A DNA stretch of 14,865 nt from Planctomycetota bacterium. Its GTDB lineage: Bacteria; Planctomycetota; Brocadiia; SM23-32. Where the stretch lies: NCBI GenBank assembly GCA_018400625.1, contig JAGYMJ010000085.1, forward strand, positions 1-14,865, read 5' to 3'. Positions 7,601 to 14,856 of this stretch are shown piece after piece. The notes beneath the pieces were generated by a model that worked only from the letters and a program-made list of their open reading frames with translations, made no database searches and was not told the DNA's origin. A program made the translations under genes and the position numbers. The number at the start of each line of letters is the position of its first letter. The stretch's first letter is position 1.

Positions 7601-8988
7601 CAGAGAAGCCACTTAATGGGGCCATAACGGGACCAGCGCGCCGTTTCACGCGTTTGCAAAGGCATCTCGGAGCCCGTCTCATCAATCAGACGCACGTTGA
7701 GTTCATCGTGGAGCGCTGCCCCACGCGGGAAAGGGACACCGACCGTCATTGGCGCCTTTGGGATGCTCGCGCCCGGCTCGTTGAGAATCCGGAGCGGTAC
7801 ACGTCCGGAGCGGGCTGTATCCGCGGGCGATTTCACATGGAACGGCCTTTCGGCGCGGCCGATCACGTCGTTGCCCCGGCTCCACACGACCTCAAGGGTG
7901 CCGTTGCTCCCCTGTAGCTCTTCAGGAAAGCCGACGGAGAAGAACAGGCCGCTCGGTGAAAGCTCAAGGATCTCATGACGGGCCTTCGCGGCCCCATCAG
8001 CGTTTTTCAGGGTGACTTCGAGCCGGCCGCGGGGCAGACGTCCATCCTCCGGCGGGGTGGTCCAGACGATGGCGTCGAGGTGCCTGTCTTCCCAAGGGTA
8101 TCGGGATTTGGAGAGTCGAAGTGTCACCGGGTCATCGAACCGCGGCATAAGGGTGTCCAGCAGCTCACCGCGCAGATCGGACTCGGGCCGGAAAGTCAGG
8201 GGTCTGAAGCGCAATTGCCGCTCAGGCATGGGCTGCAGTCCGGCCATATCACCGCGCAAGAGGTCGGCGTCGGTCTCCGGGAGCTGCATTCCCCGCCGTG
8301 CCATGACCAGGGCCTGCTCGTCCACGGGAAACACCAGCCGGTCTTCGAACCGTTCGGGCATGACGTTGAGGCGGCGTGCGGCCAGCCGATCCGCCTCGCG
8401 CCGCTCGGCGGCGGGGAATTCGTCCGGTCCGCCAATAGCCAGCGCGGAGCTTGCGCGGCCCGTGATGAATCGCACGGCGAGGACATTGGTCCCTTCCTTC
8501 AACTTGATATTGCTCAGGTGATTCAGCATGCTAACAGGCCACTCCTCGTTACCGGCGTCCATCGTGTCGAAGACCGGTTCTCCGTTCAGCCAAACCTGCA
8601 TCCACCAGTCAGCGCCCAGGCCCAGAGTCGCGGTCTGCGGTTCGGGGGAGTCAAGTTCCAGAAAAACGTAGGCCACGTTACCGACACGCTGCGTTTCGAA
8701 GAAATCGGCGAGGTCCACAGGCTTTCCGGGTATGGTTTCGATCCGGCGCGCTTCGGCCGTGCGAGCGAGCACAAGAGGGGTCTTGGGTGTGCTGATTGCA
8801 TCCGGAACTGTTTGAAAAAAATCATCGTCGGGTACCGGATGCGCGCGGTCGAACGGCGCAAAAACCGTCCATTCACTTGGCCAGGATATCCGGCCCTGTA
8901 TCTCTTCGGCATCTGTGACCGATACAAAAAGGGCAATACTGCCAAGACAGAACAAAAACGCATGATGCAACCCTGAACGCAATCTCAT
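4654..8988 (-). CDS. Exported PL26-like (exo-rhamnogalacturonan lyase-like) protein, downstream paralog
   Basis: The 1444-aa protein begins with a signal peptide (about 1-27, FLFCLGSIALFVSVTDA). Residues about 85-187 look like a beta-sandwich of galactose-binding type (VWLNGEPVF, then LKEGTNVLAVRF). At about 397-480 lies a RIFT-barrel-like segment (MTVGVPFPRGA, EMPLQTR, GPIKWLLCDF) as in PcRGLX/YetA-type proteins. A beta-rich region (about 500-800) and an alpha-helical region with FYGMWLHGDYPTWSINL and WWDRSLLPW follow from about 855 and resemble the central sandwich and alpha/alpha toroid of that family. The last ~200 residues look beta-rich. The family precedent is an exolyase on rhamnogalacturonan. 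The substrate here is unproven and no catalytic residue could be assigned. The ATG at 8986-8988 has GGAG about 8 nt upstream. The gene lies 174 bp after its paralog and is probably last in its unit. Confidence 0.6.
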   Translation of the reverse strand: MRLRSGLHHAFLFCLGSIALFVSVTDAEEIQGRISWPSEWTVFAPFDRAHPVPDDDFFQTVPDAISTPKTPLVLARTAEARRIETIPGKPVDLADFFETQRVGNVAYVFLELDSPEPQTATLGLGADWWMQVWLNGEPVFDTMDAGNEEWPVSMLNHLSNIKLKEGTNVLAVRFITGRASSALAIGGPDEFPAAERREADRLAARRLNVMPERFEDRLVFPVDEQALVMARRGMQLPETDADLLRGDMAGLQPMPERQLRFRPLTFRPESDLRGELLDTLMPRFDDPVTLRLSKSRYPWEDRHLDAIVWTTPPEDGRLPRGRLEVTLKNADGAAKARHEILELSPSGLFFSVGFPEELQGSNGTLEVVWSRGNDVIGRAERPFHVKSPADTARSGRVPLRILNEPGASIPKAPMTVGVPFPRGAALHDELNVRLIDETGSEMPLQTRETARWSRYGPIKWLLCDFTVDLDGEPREIFLEYGPDVRRAGQAEISIGEPYAGFPGLDAGRIRVDKDGLSFDPEGSGNFQPVLSPAALQGAFVYHEDGRKYSMTEDAEYAFEELGSQKAVVRRTGWYIEPESGRQFCQFVTRFVFHRHSPVVRVFHTWIFTGDGNRDRIADMGWRFNTARPATKGAILTAFDGGEWLTNESLVQFDFDLFLLPDSGLKLEGRTPGVLSSLVGNSRVTFGVRDFWQNFPSELEVGEDGFTFYNWPRRNPPERFDRPVERSDAFRHRFVHEGEMLDFRIPHEYADGPIWSESSSREGHIAKDSSESVNAQGIARTEEMFLYFTDNSVSADEAAKVIRGLNDETLRAVADPAWVCASGAFGEIHHRDPENYPEAEHIFDLSMTAPPRWVERLGFYGMWLHGDYPTWSINLRDRTVSTYRTLRKNHHNYPYGWAPFARSGDPRMLKPADAATRQMTDANFCHYATADVDASVGPQHFRRQGWWDRSLLPWAGRSGPHLRSYTVDCDYLWHSYYMTGYTRARDVALLFGELTQHDHVAATSTQLRPRTTQSMMPSYLDMYQATFDPWFLASALEIADMYMHFYADLEPPGRQTRHPLHYGHTWRNAELQLFEFTGGNMHRYVALNRAKASCSQRFGPGPHHTDWGRANAYQAPFAWLLTGNDYYLARSVAALDQAMTGMYDGDLEYARGTIGNQIAHGNLPVLTTKWDGVGRVLYALERAGEAPEPVQQPSVYSGMRTSTEEYFGVRMPDAYIRKSEGEAIPIYLEAYGRGREKTSVWPDRAYGPYSYAVSGPPGEDFMEGEWRAPDRIEIPSEAPEGVYRINIKGQIPWPEDEYLLEHWGRDLSGARARFGRRHNRFDFPVSDPEIPEVMVFDRTEQGTRVPAPGQGFWFMVPEDAGEFWIEFNRSGGGRVPVNRVSVWNPDGERAYDLSYSGDPPPRVSIEVPTGHAGKLWRATGGPFLVDPQVAPYFSSTRTKWFDPEK

Positions 8989-9023
8989 AACTTAATCTCC
9001 ATTCTAAATTTCAAGAGCTTTTA
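8989..9023 (-). promoter_or_regulatory. Conserved 35-bp leader of the twin genes, downstream copy
   Basis: These 35 bases equal 13405-13440 except for one substitution and one single-base gap. The segment contains the GGAG ribosome-binding site and, on the minus strand, CTCTTGAAATTTAGAATGG. Conservation stops beyond 9023. It could be a leftover of the gene duplication or a shared leader signal. Confidence 0.55.
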
Positions 9024-9036
9024 GCCTGTCGCACAA

Positions 9037-9065
9037 TAATTTTTTAACCCAGGCATTGGATTAAA
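9037..9065. repeat. 29-bp dispersed repeat, copy 2
   Basis: It matches 4442-4470 in the same orientation at 24 of 29 positions. It lies in the gap between the twin genes, next to a tandem TTCGTG repeat. Confidence 0.5.
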
Positions 9066-9080
9066 CCTCTGCATCTGTTT

Positions 9081-9113
9081 CTTCGTGCTTTTCGTGTTCT
9101 TCGTGGTAAAAAT
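9081..9113. repeat. Short tandem repeat with TTCGTG units
   Basis: Three TTCGTG units spaced 9-10 nt apart are followed by GGTAAAAA. On the minus strand this reads as ACCACGAAGAACACGAA and onward. From memory, very similar CACGAAG-type repeats are scattered in intergenic DNA of many environmental bacteria with large genomes. It has no known function. Confidence 0.5.
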
Positions 9114-9141
9114 AAAGGCAATTTAATAAACTGTCCGGCAC

Positions 9142-9161
9142 GAAAGGGGCTGCGCCTTTTC
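9142..9161 (-). terminator. Weak hairpin just after the upstream giant gene
   Basis: GAAAGGG and CCTTTTC can pair over 7 bp (one G-T pair) around a 6-nt loop, directly after the stop codon at 9163-9165. No U-tract follows on the minus strand, so it is not a classical terminator. It may only slow transcription or protect the 3' end, allowing read-through into the downstream paralog. Confidence 0.25.
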
Positions 9162-9162
9162 A

Positions 9163-12100
9163 TTAGTTCTCGGGATCGAACCACTTTGGTCGGCTAACCG
9201 AGAGGTAAGGCGGGATGCGTGGGTCCAACTGAAAAGAGCCACCGGTTACGCGCCACAGCCGGCCGGCGTGTTCGTTTGGCACTGTCAGTTCGGCACGCTG
9301 CGCTTCGTTCTCGCCGTAGCCGTCCCAAACCCGGTCGCCGTCGGGGTTCCACACAGAAAGGCGGTTTGTCCACCGCGCCGAACTGAACTCGATCCAGAAC
9401 TCTTCAAGGTCCTCGGGCATGTAAAACCACCAGCCTCTTCCGGCGGCGGGCACGGACGCGCCGGTCTCACCATTACCGAAGTCCACCACCTCCGGAACAT
9501 TGTAATCGCCCAGTGGGAAGAACACACCGCCTTGTTGGCGCCGGAAACGCGCGCGGTCCACCCCCTCGGGATAGTCAAAGCGACCAGACACAGAGACTTT
9601 GTAGACGCCTCGAGGCGCTTCGGCCGGGATTTCAAAGGACTTGGGTGCCAGCCAGCTTTCGGACAGGTATGAATCACCGTCCGGGCCGGCGATATCCAGC
9701 AGCGCCTTCTGCTGCATGTTGCGCTGGTCGAGCAGGAGTCTTAGCGGTTGGCTGTCCTTGCGCACGAGCACGCGCGGGTGACGGAAGTTGTATGCCTCTT
9801 CGTCGTCGCGCATGATGTACTCGCCCGGCATGGGAAAGGAATCCGGAATAAGATCGGGCACATGTCCTGCGCTTTCGAGGGCCGCCATGGCACGCGGCAT
9901 CCCCACGATCCACGCCGGGGCGAAAATGCCATGGATCATGGGCGTTGTGCTGCCGAGGAAGTAGTCAACAGGCCCCTCGTAAAATCCGGTACGGGCCACG
10001 TCAAGCGCGGCAGCAGCGCGGGCGAGATAGAAGTCGTCGTCCGTGAGCCGCCAGGCAAACTCGGCCGCCCCGGTGCGCCGGGCGTGCCACTCGGCTTGGG
10101 TTCCGGCGCGCGCGTTAGCCGAGCGGGGACTGGCCCAGGCCCTGGCATTGTTCAGCGCCGCGCGCTCGAAGTCCTCCCATTCGGTCAGGCGGTAGAACTC
10201 ATGGTCCGCGCCGCGCCAGAAACTGCCCGCCTTGTCGGGCCGGGCCGTTTCCTTGTCGATATCGAAATGGCCGTAAAGGTGGGCGTGCAGGGAAGCGATC
10301 TCATAGGCTGCATCCAGAAACCAGGGATCGAAGGTCGCCTGGAACATGTGGACGTATGAGAACAGCATGGACTCCGTCGTGCGACTCCTCACGCCGCTGC
10401 TTTCGCGCGAAACCAGGGTGGGCGCGGTATAGTCGCGTTGGGTCAATTCACCGAACAGGAGCGCTACATCGCGGGCGCGACCATAGCCGGTCAGGTAGTA
10501 AGCCTGCCAGAGGTAGTCGGAGTCCACCGTGTATGAGCGCAGGCGCGGACCGCGCCGCGCCGCCCAGGGCAGCAGTGAGCGGTCCCACCAGCCCTGGCGA
10601 CGGAAATGTTCGGGGCCAACGGACTCGTCCACGTCAGCCGTCGCGTAATGGCAGAAGTTGGCGTCGGTCATCTGGCGCGCAGCATTCCCGGCAAGCTTGA
10701 GCAGGCGGGGGTCGCCGCTGCGCACGAAAGGGACCCACCGGTAGGGAAAGGTGTGGTGATTTTTGCGCAGGGTGCGGTAGGTCGAAACCGTTCTGTCGGT
10801 GAGGTTGATGCTCCAGGTTGGATAGTCCCCGTGCAGCCACATGCCGTAGAATCCGAGGCGCTCCACCCACCGCGTCGGTGCCAACGTCACCTTTTCATAG
10901 ATGCGCTCGTCTTCGGGATATTTCTCCGGATCGCGGTGGTGCATTGGCGCGAAAGTCCCGCTTGCGCACATCCAGGCCGGGTCGGCAACGGCGCGCAAAG
11001 ACTCATCATTCAAACCCTGGATCACCTTCGCCGCCTCGTCGGCGGAAGTGGATGGCTCGGTGAAGTAGAGGAACATCTCTTCGGTGCGTGCGATTCCCTG
11101 GGCGTTGGCCGTCTCGGGCCGTCCCTCCGCCCAATGCCCCTCGCGGCTCGACGACTCGCGCCAGATTTCGCCCTCGGCATATTCGTCCGGGATGCGGAAG
11201 TCCAGCAACTGTCCTTCGTGGACAAAGCGGTGACGGAAGGCGTCGTCGCGTGCTACCGGTCTCTCGAAGCGCGCGGGAGGGTTGCGTTTCGGCCAGTTGT
11301 AGAACGCGAAGCCGCCGTCGAGGATCTCCAGCTCACTCGGGAAGTTCTGCCAGAAGTCCTTGCCGCCGAACGTCACGCGGCTGTCGCCGACCACTGCGCT
11401 CAGAACACCGGGCGTACGCCCTTTGCGCTCTGTGCCGGTGTGGGGAAGAAGGAAATGATCGAAATCAAACTGCACGAGCGACTCGGTGGAAAGCCAATCG
11501 CCGTTGTCGAACGCGGTCAGGATGGCGCCGTCGGATACGCTCTGCGCGGCATCAAATCGCCAGCCCATGTCGGCAATTCGGTCCGCATTGCCGTCGCCGG
11601 TAAAAATCCACGTGTGGAATACGCGAACCACCGGGCTGTCGCGATGAAAAACGAAGCGGGTAACAAACTGGCAGAATTTTTCGCCACTGGCCGGATCGAA
11701 ATACCAACCGGTGCGGCGCACCACCGCTTTCTCGCTGCCGAGTTCTTCGAAGGCGTACTCCGCCTCGGCAGGCATGGTGTAGGTTCTGCCGTCCTCGTGG
11801 CGCACGAAGGCGCCCCGCATCGCTTGTGGCGAAAGCACGGTTTGGAAGTTCCCGTTTCCCGCAGCGTCAAAGCTCAGACCGTCCTCGTTGATACGCACAC
11901 GTCCGGCATCGAGCTCGGGGAAGCCCCCGGCGAGGCCACCGTTGGCGATATCCGGTTGCCCGGCGCGCTGGACGTTTGGGCCGTATTCAAGCTGCACCTC
12001 GCGCGGCTCGCCGTCCAGGTCAACGGTGAAGTCGCAAAGCAGCCATTTTATGGGTCCAAAGCGTGACCATTTCCCGGTCACACGGGTCTGAAGGGGCATC

Positions 12101-13404
12101 TCGGTGCCGTTTTCGTCAATGATCCGGACGTTGGCTTCATCTTGCAGCGCGCCGCGCGGGAAGGGCACGCCGACGGTCATGGGCGCATTCGGCAGCGTTG
12201 CGCCCTGTTCGTTAAGGATGCGCAGTGGCACGCGCCCGGAGCGCTTGACGTCCGAGGGGGGATACACGCGGAACGGCGCCTCGGCGCGACCTACCTCGTT
12301 ATCTCCCTGTCGCCAGACGACCTCCAGCGAGCCATTGCTGCCGCGCAGCGCTTCAGGAAGTCCGAGGGAGAAGAACAGTCCGCTCGGCGAAAGATCGGAT
12401 ATCTCGTGCCGTGCCTGCGTCGCGCCGCCCGAGTCCCTGAGGATCACTTCGAGTCGGCCGCGCGGCAGTCGTCCTTCCTCCGGGGGCGTGGTCCACACAA
12501 TAGCGTCGAGATGCCGGTCTTCCCACGGGTAGCACGACTTGGAGAGCCGGATAGTCACAGGAACGTCGAAACGTCGCGATACGGTATCCAGGAGTTCTCC
12601 ACGCGTTTCTGATAGAGGCCGGAAGTATAGCTGACGTTCGGGCATTGGCCGCAGTCCCACCAGTTCGCCGCCAGAAAGGTCGGCGTCGGTCCCGGGCAGT
12701 TCCATTCCCCGCCGCGCCATGGCCACGGCCTGCTCCTCGACGGGAAACAGCAACCGGTCCTCCAACCGCTTCGGCAGGATGTTGAGATCGCGTGCCGCAA
12801 GCCGTTCCGCCTCGTGCCGCTCTGCGGCGGGGAACTCGCCCGGCCCACCCAGCGCCAGTTGTGCGGTCGCCGCGCCGGCGATGAAGCGCACGGCGAGCAC
12901 GTTGCTGCCTTTCATCAGGGGGACATCTACCTGATAGTTCAGGATGGAGATAGGGGTCTTCACATTGCCTCGATCGAGGGTGCTGAAGACCTCTTCGCCG
13001 TTGACCCATGCCTGCAGCCACCAGTCGGCGCCCATGCCGATGGTAGCGGTCTGATCCTGCGGGGAGTCCAGTTCAAGGAACACGTACGCCACCTGTCTCA
13101 CAAACGGATCGCCCAGAAGCTCCGCCAGGTCAAACGGCTCGCCCGGTTGAACCTCGATTTTGCGCCCCTCGGCTGTATGGGCCGAAGCCGTCACCGTTTC
13201 GGGGGCGTTAATCACGTTCGGGATCGAGTGCAGCCTTTCGGAGTCGGGAACAGGATGCGACCGGTCAAACGGCGCGAACACCGTCCATTCACGTGGCCAG
13301 GATATCCGGCCCTTTATCTCGTCGGCAGTTGTTACCGACGCAAAAAGGCAAATACTGCCAAGACAGAACAGAAACGCATGCGTTAACCTTGAACGTCGTC
13401 TCAT
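9163..13404 (-). CDS. Exported PL26-like (exo-rhamnogalacturonan lyase-like) protein, upstream paralog
   Basis: The 1413-aa protein is a close paralog of the gene downstream. The signal peptide (about 1-27) and first 50 residues are nearly the same. A galactose-binding-like sandwich follows (about 85-187; AWVNGEEVF, LMKGSNVLAVRF). The RIFT-barrel-like part at about 390-470 has MTVGVPFPRGALQDE, EMPLQTR and GPIKWLLCDF. The middle contains GGKDFWQNFPSELE, and the toroid-like part has FYGMWLHGDYPTWSINL and QGWWDRSLLPW. From roughly residue 980 to 1350 the two proteins differ strongly, then converge again in the tail (NRLSVWNPDGDR and KWFDPEN). By family precedent it would be an extracytoplasmic exo-acting polysaccharide lyase, but the substrate and catalytic residues are not established. 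The ATG at 13402-13404 has GGAG about 8 nt upstream. The sialidase-like gene ends 115 bp upstream on the same strand. Confidence 0.6.
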   Translation of the reverse strand: MRRRSRLTHAFLFCLGSICLFASVTTADEIKGRISWPREWTVFAPFDRSHPVPDSERLHSIPNVINAPETVTASAHTAEGRKIEVQPGEPFDLAELLGDPFVRQVAYVFLELDSPQDQTATIGMGADWWLQAWVNGEEVFSTLDRGNVKTPISILNYQVDVPLMKGSNVLAVRFIAGAATAQLALGGPGEFPAAERHEAERLAARDLNILPKRLEDRLLFPVEEQAVAMARRGMELPGTDADLSGGELVGLRPMPERQLYFRPLSETRGELLDTVSRRFDVPVTIRLSKSCYPWEDRHLDAIVWTTPPEEGRLPRGRLEVILRDSGGATQARHEISDLSPSGLFFSLGLPEALRGSNGSLEVVWRQGDNEVGRAEAPFRVYPPSDVKRSGRVPLRILNEQGATLPNAPMTVGVPFPRGALQDEANVRIIDENGTEMPLQTRVTGKWSRFGPIKWLLCDFTVDLDGEPREVQLEYGPNVQRAGQPDIANGGLAGGFPELDAGRVRINEDGLSFDAAGNGNFQTVLSPQAMRGAFVRHEDGRTYTMPAEAEYAFEELGSEKAVVRRTGWYFDPASGEKFCQFVTRFVFHRDSPVVRVFHTWIFTGDGNADRIADMGWRFDAAQSVSDGAILTAFDNGDWLSTESLVQFDFDHFLLPHTGTERKGRTPGVLSAVVGDSRVTFGGKDFWQNFPSELEILDGGFAFYNWPKRNPPARFERPVARDDAFRHRFVHEGQLLDFRIPDEYAEGEIWRESSSREGHWAEGRPETANAQGIARTEEMFLYFTEPSTSADEAAKVIQGLNDESLRAVADPAWMCASGTFAPMHHRDPEKYPEDERIYEKVTLAPTRWVERLGFYGMWLHGDYPTWSINLTDRTVSTYRTLRKNHHTFPYRWVPFVRSGDPRLLKLAGNAARQMTDANFCHYATADVDESVGPEHFRRQGWWDRSLLPWAARRGPRLRSYTVDSDYLWQAYYLTGYGRARDVALLFGELTQRDYTAPTLVSRESSGVRSRTTESMLFSYVHMFQATFDPWFLDAAYEIASLHAHLYGHFDIDKETARPDKAGSFWRGADHEFYRLTEWEDFERAALNNARAWASPRSANARAGTQAEWHARRTGAAEFAWRLTDDDFYLARAAAALDVARTGFYEGPVDYFLGSTTPMIHGIFAPAWIVGMPRAMAALESAGHVPDLIPDSFPMPGEYIMRDDEEAYNFRHPRVLVRKDSQPLRLLLDQRNMQQKALLDIAGPDGDSYLSESWLAPKSFEIPAEAPRGVYKVSVSGRFDYPEGVDRARFRRQQGGVFFPLGDYNVPEVVDFGNGETGASVPAAGRGWWFYMPEDLEEFWIEFSSARWTNRLSVWNPDGDRVWDGYGENEAQRAELTVPNEHAGRLWRVTGGSFQLDPRIPPYLSVSRPKWFDPEN

Positions 13405-13440
13405 AGCTTAATCTCCATTCTAAATTTCAAGAGCCTTTTA
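13405..13440 (-). promoter_or_regulatory. Conserved leader of the twin genes, upstream copy
   Basis: This segment is nearly identical to 8989-9023 and contains the ribosome-binding site. Farther upstream the two gaps are unrelated, so only the leader just before the start codon was kept. Confidence 0.55.
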
Positions 13441-13464
13441 TATAAAAATTCTTCATCCACACAA
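13437..13464 (-). promoter_or_regulatory. Weak promoter candidate for the upstream giant gene
   Basis: On the minus strand TTGTGT (13459-13464), a 16-nt spacer and TATAAA (13437-13442) resemble a sigma-70 promoter. The -10 box lies inside the perfect palindrome TTTTATATAAAA (13436-13447). Both boxes deviate from consensus, and the gene could instead be read from upstream of the sialidase-like gene. Confidence 0.3.
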
Positions 13465-13519
13465 TGGGCGGACGGCCTGCAACGGGCAAGGCGGCTGTTT
13501 CCTTACTTCCATGCAGCCT

Positions 13520-14728
13520 TTATCCCTTCCAGCGTGTCATCATCAGACAGGGCTTTTCGTTGACGCGTTCACGCTGGTAATAGACGGAAAGAAAACGGCC
13601 CGGTTCAATTTCGGTCGTGGCCGTGTATCCCAGGTCACCTATATCCGATCCCACATGCATTTGGTTGTCAACATTCCATGAAAGCCCTTCGTCGCTGCTG
13701 AAACAGAATCGGTGTCCAAGCGGCTCGTGGCGTACCGAAAAGCTTGCCAGCAGACGGCCGTCACTTACTCTCAGGAGGTGGGGCGGGTAACCGTTCATGG
13801 GCGTTGGGCGCGGCTCGCTCCAGGTCAGGCCTCCGTCCTCGCTGTCGAATTGCCAGAGGTAGCGGTCTTCTCCGCTTATATCGGCCTGGTAGCGTGCCAT
13901 GCCGACCAGTTTACCCGAAGGCGCGGCCACGACATGCGGTTCAGCGAGCCGGGCGGGAAGACCATCTTTTCGTTCGACCTTTTCGCTCAAAACAGCCTTT
14001 TTTTGCCAGCTCAATCCCCTGTCACCTGAAACGGCGACGGCGATATTTCCGGACCAGGCTTCTCTGCCGACGTAAATCAATCCTCCATCCGGCAGCACGT
14101 TGGGGCCGTGTGGGGTGCTGACAGGCGAGAGGGTCGGTGCGTCCCAGTTGCGGCCGCCGTCATAAGAGCGTCTGGTCCAGTGGCCCAGCCGCCTGGTATG
14201 AACGGGAAATCTGTCATCGTAAGATACAGCGCTTTCACAACCCAGTTCTTTCCACGCGCCGGCCCACTTTTCCGATTCTTCGGGCGGTGGTACTTTAATA
14301 AAAGGCGTCCATATGTCAAGGTCTTCAGGAGTGATGGCCTTCAGCTTTTTCTCCCATTCTTCCCAGGGCAGGACTTTCCCCTTTTCTCCGTATTTCGTTG
14401 AGTCCCTGTATCCTGCATAGGTTACCTCGTAAGCCTTGTAATAGTAGGACGTGAACCAGCTCATAACAAGCGTGCCGTCGGGCATCAGGCAAAGGCCGGT
14501 ATCACGGTCGTCGAGCGGGGTATCATTCACTATGGCGGGCTCGCTCCAGGACTCACCTCCATCCGTCGAAGACATGATAAAACTTTTACCGAATGGACAG
14601 ACATGCCCGTCGCGGTCGCCGGAAAAAAGTGCATAAAGCGTACCATCATGAGAGCAACCGACGGTCGGCCACCCTATATAACGTCCTTTCTGTTTACATA
14701 ACGCCGTTGTGTCGATGATTTCCGGCAT
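13520..14728 (-). CDS. Sialidase-like BNR/Asp-box beta-propeller protein
   Basis: The 402-aa protein has five Asp boxes (S-x-D-x-G-x-x-W) at about 54-61, 188-195, 234-241, 296-303 and 344-351, which mark the blades of a sialidase-fold propeller. GRYIGWPTV near the N terminus, LAEPHVV (261-267) and SVRHEPLG (331-338) supply residues that could belong to an active site, but a complete sialidase Arg triad could not be assigned. A charged, aromatic insertion (about 97-180, with YYYKAYEVTYAGYRD) separates the first two boxes. The family contains exo-sialidases and other glycan-acting enzymes. The start at 14726-14728 is backed by GAGAGAGGGT 6 nt upstream. An in-frame ATG at 14804-14806 lies inside a repeat and is not favoured. 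No signal peptide is seen from the chosen start, so the protein is probably cytoplasmic. It lies upstream of, and in the same orientation as, the two exported lyase-like genes. Confidence 0.75.
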   Translation of the reverse strand: MPEIIDTTALCKQKGRYIGWPTVGCSHDGTLYALFSGDRDGHVCPFGKSFIMSSTDGGESWSEPAIVNDTPLDDRDTGLCLMPDGTLVMSWFTSYYYKAYEVTYAGYRDSTKYGEKGKVLPWEEWEKKLKAITPEDLDIWTPFIKVPPPEESEKWAGAWKELGCESAVSYDDRFPVHTRRLGHWTRRSYDGGRNWDAPTLSPVSTPHGPNVLPDGGLIYVGREAWSGNIAVAVSGDRGLSWQKKAVLSEKVERKDGLPARLAEPHVVAAPSGKLVGMARYQADISGEDRYLWQFDSEDGGLTWSEPRPTPMNGYPPHLLRVSDGRLLASFSVRHEPLGHRFCFSSDEGLSWNVDNQMHVGSDIGDLGYTATTEIEPGRFLSVYYQRERVNEKPCLMMTRWKG

Positions 14729-14734
14729 AAAAGA

Positions 14735-14744
14735 ACCCTCTCTC
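14735..14744 (-). promoter_or_regulatory. Ribosome-binding site deciding the sialidase-like start
   Basis: GAGAGAGGGT on the minus strand lies 6 nt before the ATG at 14726-14728. It favours this start over the in-frame ATG 26 codons upstream, which has no such site and lies in repeat DNA. Confidence 0.6.
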
Positions 14745-14778
14745 AATATAAAACAGTTGAAAAGAAACGCGTGATATA

Positions 14779-14856
14779 CGTAAATATTCAGCGAACCACG
14801 TGTCATCCCACCGTACCTTGTGTGTCATCCCCACCGTGCCTTGTGCCGGTGGAATG
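14779..14856. repeat. Dispersed palindromic repeat, right-edge copy (possibly incomplete)
   Basis: It starts CGTAAATATTCAG followed by CGAACCACG, matching 4334-4355 in the same orientation. The core at 14826-14852 is the reverse complement of the pnt-leader core (about 4369-4395) with a single mismatch over 27 bases. Two tandem units of 22-23 bp (starting TGTCATCCC at 14801 and 14823) are present where the pnt copy has one. The core can fold with CCACCG pairing to CGGTGG. The element may continue past the window edge. Confidence 0.6.

Noticed and set aside
5995..7917. 640-codon open frame on the plus strand
   Set aside because: It is antisense to the downstream giant gene, whose frame has a signal peptide, family motifs and a paralog. 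The antisense frame has no recognisable domain and arises from high G+C.
7975..8976. 333-codon open frame on the plus strand
   Set aside because: It is antisense to the signal peptide and N-terminal region of the downstream giant gene, with no domain or convincing ribosome-binding site.
9081..9113. TTCGTG units as a CRISPR array
   Set aside because: Units are 6 bp with 3-4 nt between them, and there are no spacer-length unique sequences or cas genes.
10606..12066. 486-codon open frame on the plus strand
   Set aside because: It lies antisense inside the upstream giant gene at the place equivalent to the other antisense frame. Similarity between the two shadows follows from the paralogy of the sense genes.
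14729..14806. 26-residue N-terminal extension of the sialidase-like protein
   Set aside because: Its ATG lies in the dispersed repeat, while a strong ribosome-binding site precedes the internal ATG at 14726-14728. The extension is only partly hydrophobic and not a clear signal peptide.
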